Positions 63,902-64,000 of a stretch of 64,000 nucleotides of DNA are shown one piece after another. The translations under genes were made by a program, and so were the position numbers. Under the pieces are notes generated by a model. The model saw only the letters and a list, made by a program, of their open reading frames with translations, did not search any database and had not been told where the DNA came from. Within the stretch, counting starts at the first letter, position 1. Each line of letters begins with the position of its first letter. Origin of the DNA: Streptomyces sp. AC512_CC834 (GTDB taxonomy: Bacteria; Actinomycetota; Actinomycetes; Streptomycetales; Streptomycetaceae); assembly GCF_019049325.1 (NCBI RefSeq), contig NZ_JAGMUO010000097.1, positions 889,882-953,881 on the forward strand. The letters run 5' to 3'.

Positions 63902-64000
63902 TCACCTTGCGCGGACGGGTCCCCCAATCTGCCGACAGGAGGAGTAGTCATCGCGGGGAGCTTAGCTTCGCCGGTCCGGACCCGCCAGGTGTTTTCCCGC
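63902..64000. other. Leader of the three-gene MoxR-VWA operon
   Basis: These 99 bases upstream of the start at 63895 hold the ribosome binding site and presumably the promoter of the minus-strand operon. No gene or repeat was found up to the window end. Confidence 0.4.

Overview
The window is actinomycete DNA and almost certainly Streptomyces. It has very high GC, strong third-position GC in every real gene, frequent GTG and some TTG starts, many 4-bp stop/start overlaps (ATGA, GTGA), and Streptomyces-type gene families such as ECF41 sigma, ROK and MocR regulators, a Tat-exported PhoD and Imm21. No tRNA, rRNA or CRISPR array was seen.

Bases 1 to about 12,450 look like part of an integrated phage- or plasmid-derived element. 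It opens with a partial XRE repressor (minus) divergent from a small AlpA/Xis-like HTH protein, with two tandem palindromes between them. A tightly overlapping operon follows: a zinc-finger-like protein, a RepA/DnaB-type helicase, small unknown proteins, HTH proteins and a lone tape-measure-like protein. Beyond this lie a GntR regulator fused head-on to a ParB-like HTH remnant, two small cysteine-rich proteins, and a minus-strand operon of small membrane, zinc and HTH proteins. No integrase, capsid, portal, terminase large subunit or transfer gene is inside the window; the left end lies outside it.

Bases 12,591 to about 24,230 are chromosomal: purB, a mismatch-specific DNA glycosylase, an ABC-2 exporter divergent from a NarL-type two-component system, a ROK regulator, a HutC/GntR regulator, an ECF41 sigma factor divergent from an alpha/beta hydrolase, and a lipase.

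Bases 24,389 to 41,099 form a compact biosynthetic-looking cluster with no PKS or NRPS. The rightward arm encodes an HD-domain protein, a flavin-dependent halogenase-like enzyme, an ECF-like sigma factor, an unusual NPLAAL-repeat protein, an ABC1/UbiB kinase and a PPM-type methyltransferase. A perfect 27-bp hairpin separates it from the leftward arm: WS/DGAT-like acyltransferase, DadA-like FAD oxidoreductase, flavin reductase, SRPBCC cyclase-like protein, class III aminotransferase, thioester-reductase-like SDR, acyl-CoA-dehydrogenase-like protein, DUF2156 transferase and a four-helix membrane protein. A divergent MocR regulator (41,250) may control it. The flavin reductase plausibly feeds the halogenase; the dehydrogenase, reductase and aminotransferase suggest conversion of an acyl thioester to an amine. 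Several minisatellite arrays lie in this cluster.

Bases 41,250 to 64,000 return to dispersed chromosomal genes: PhoD, an ACT-GNAT protein, a trans-sulfuration PLP enzyme with divergent Lrp regulator, a DUF885 peptidase-like protein, an SDR, an orphan Imm21-like protein, a decayed AraC gene, sbcCD and a YigZ protein. A sixA phosphatase gene is broken by a 217-bp MITE-like element whose second copy lies inverted 0.8 kb away. A CoA-binding protein and a MoxR / DUF2201-VWA / unknown three-gene operon follow.
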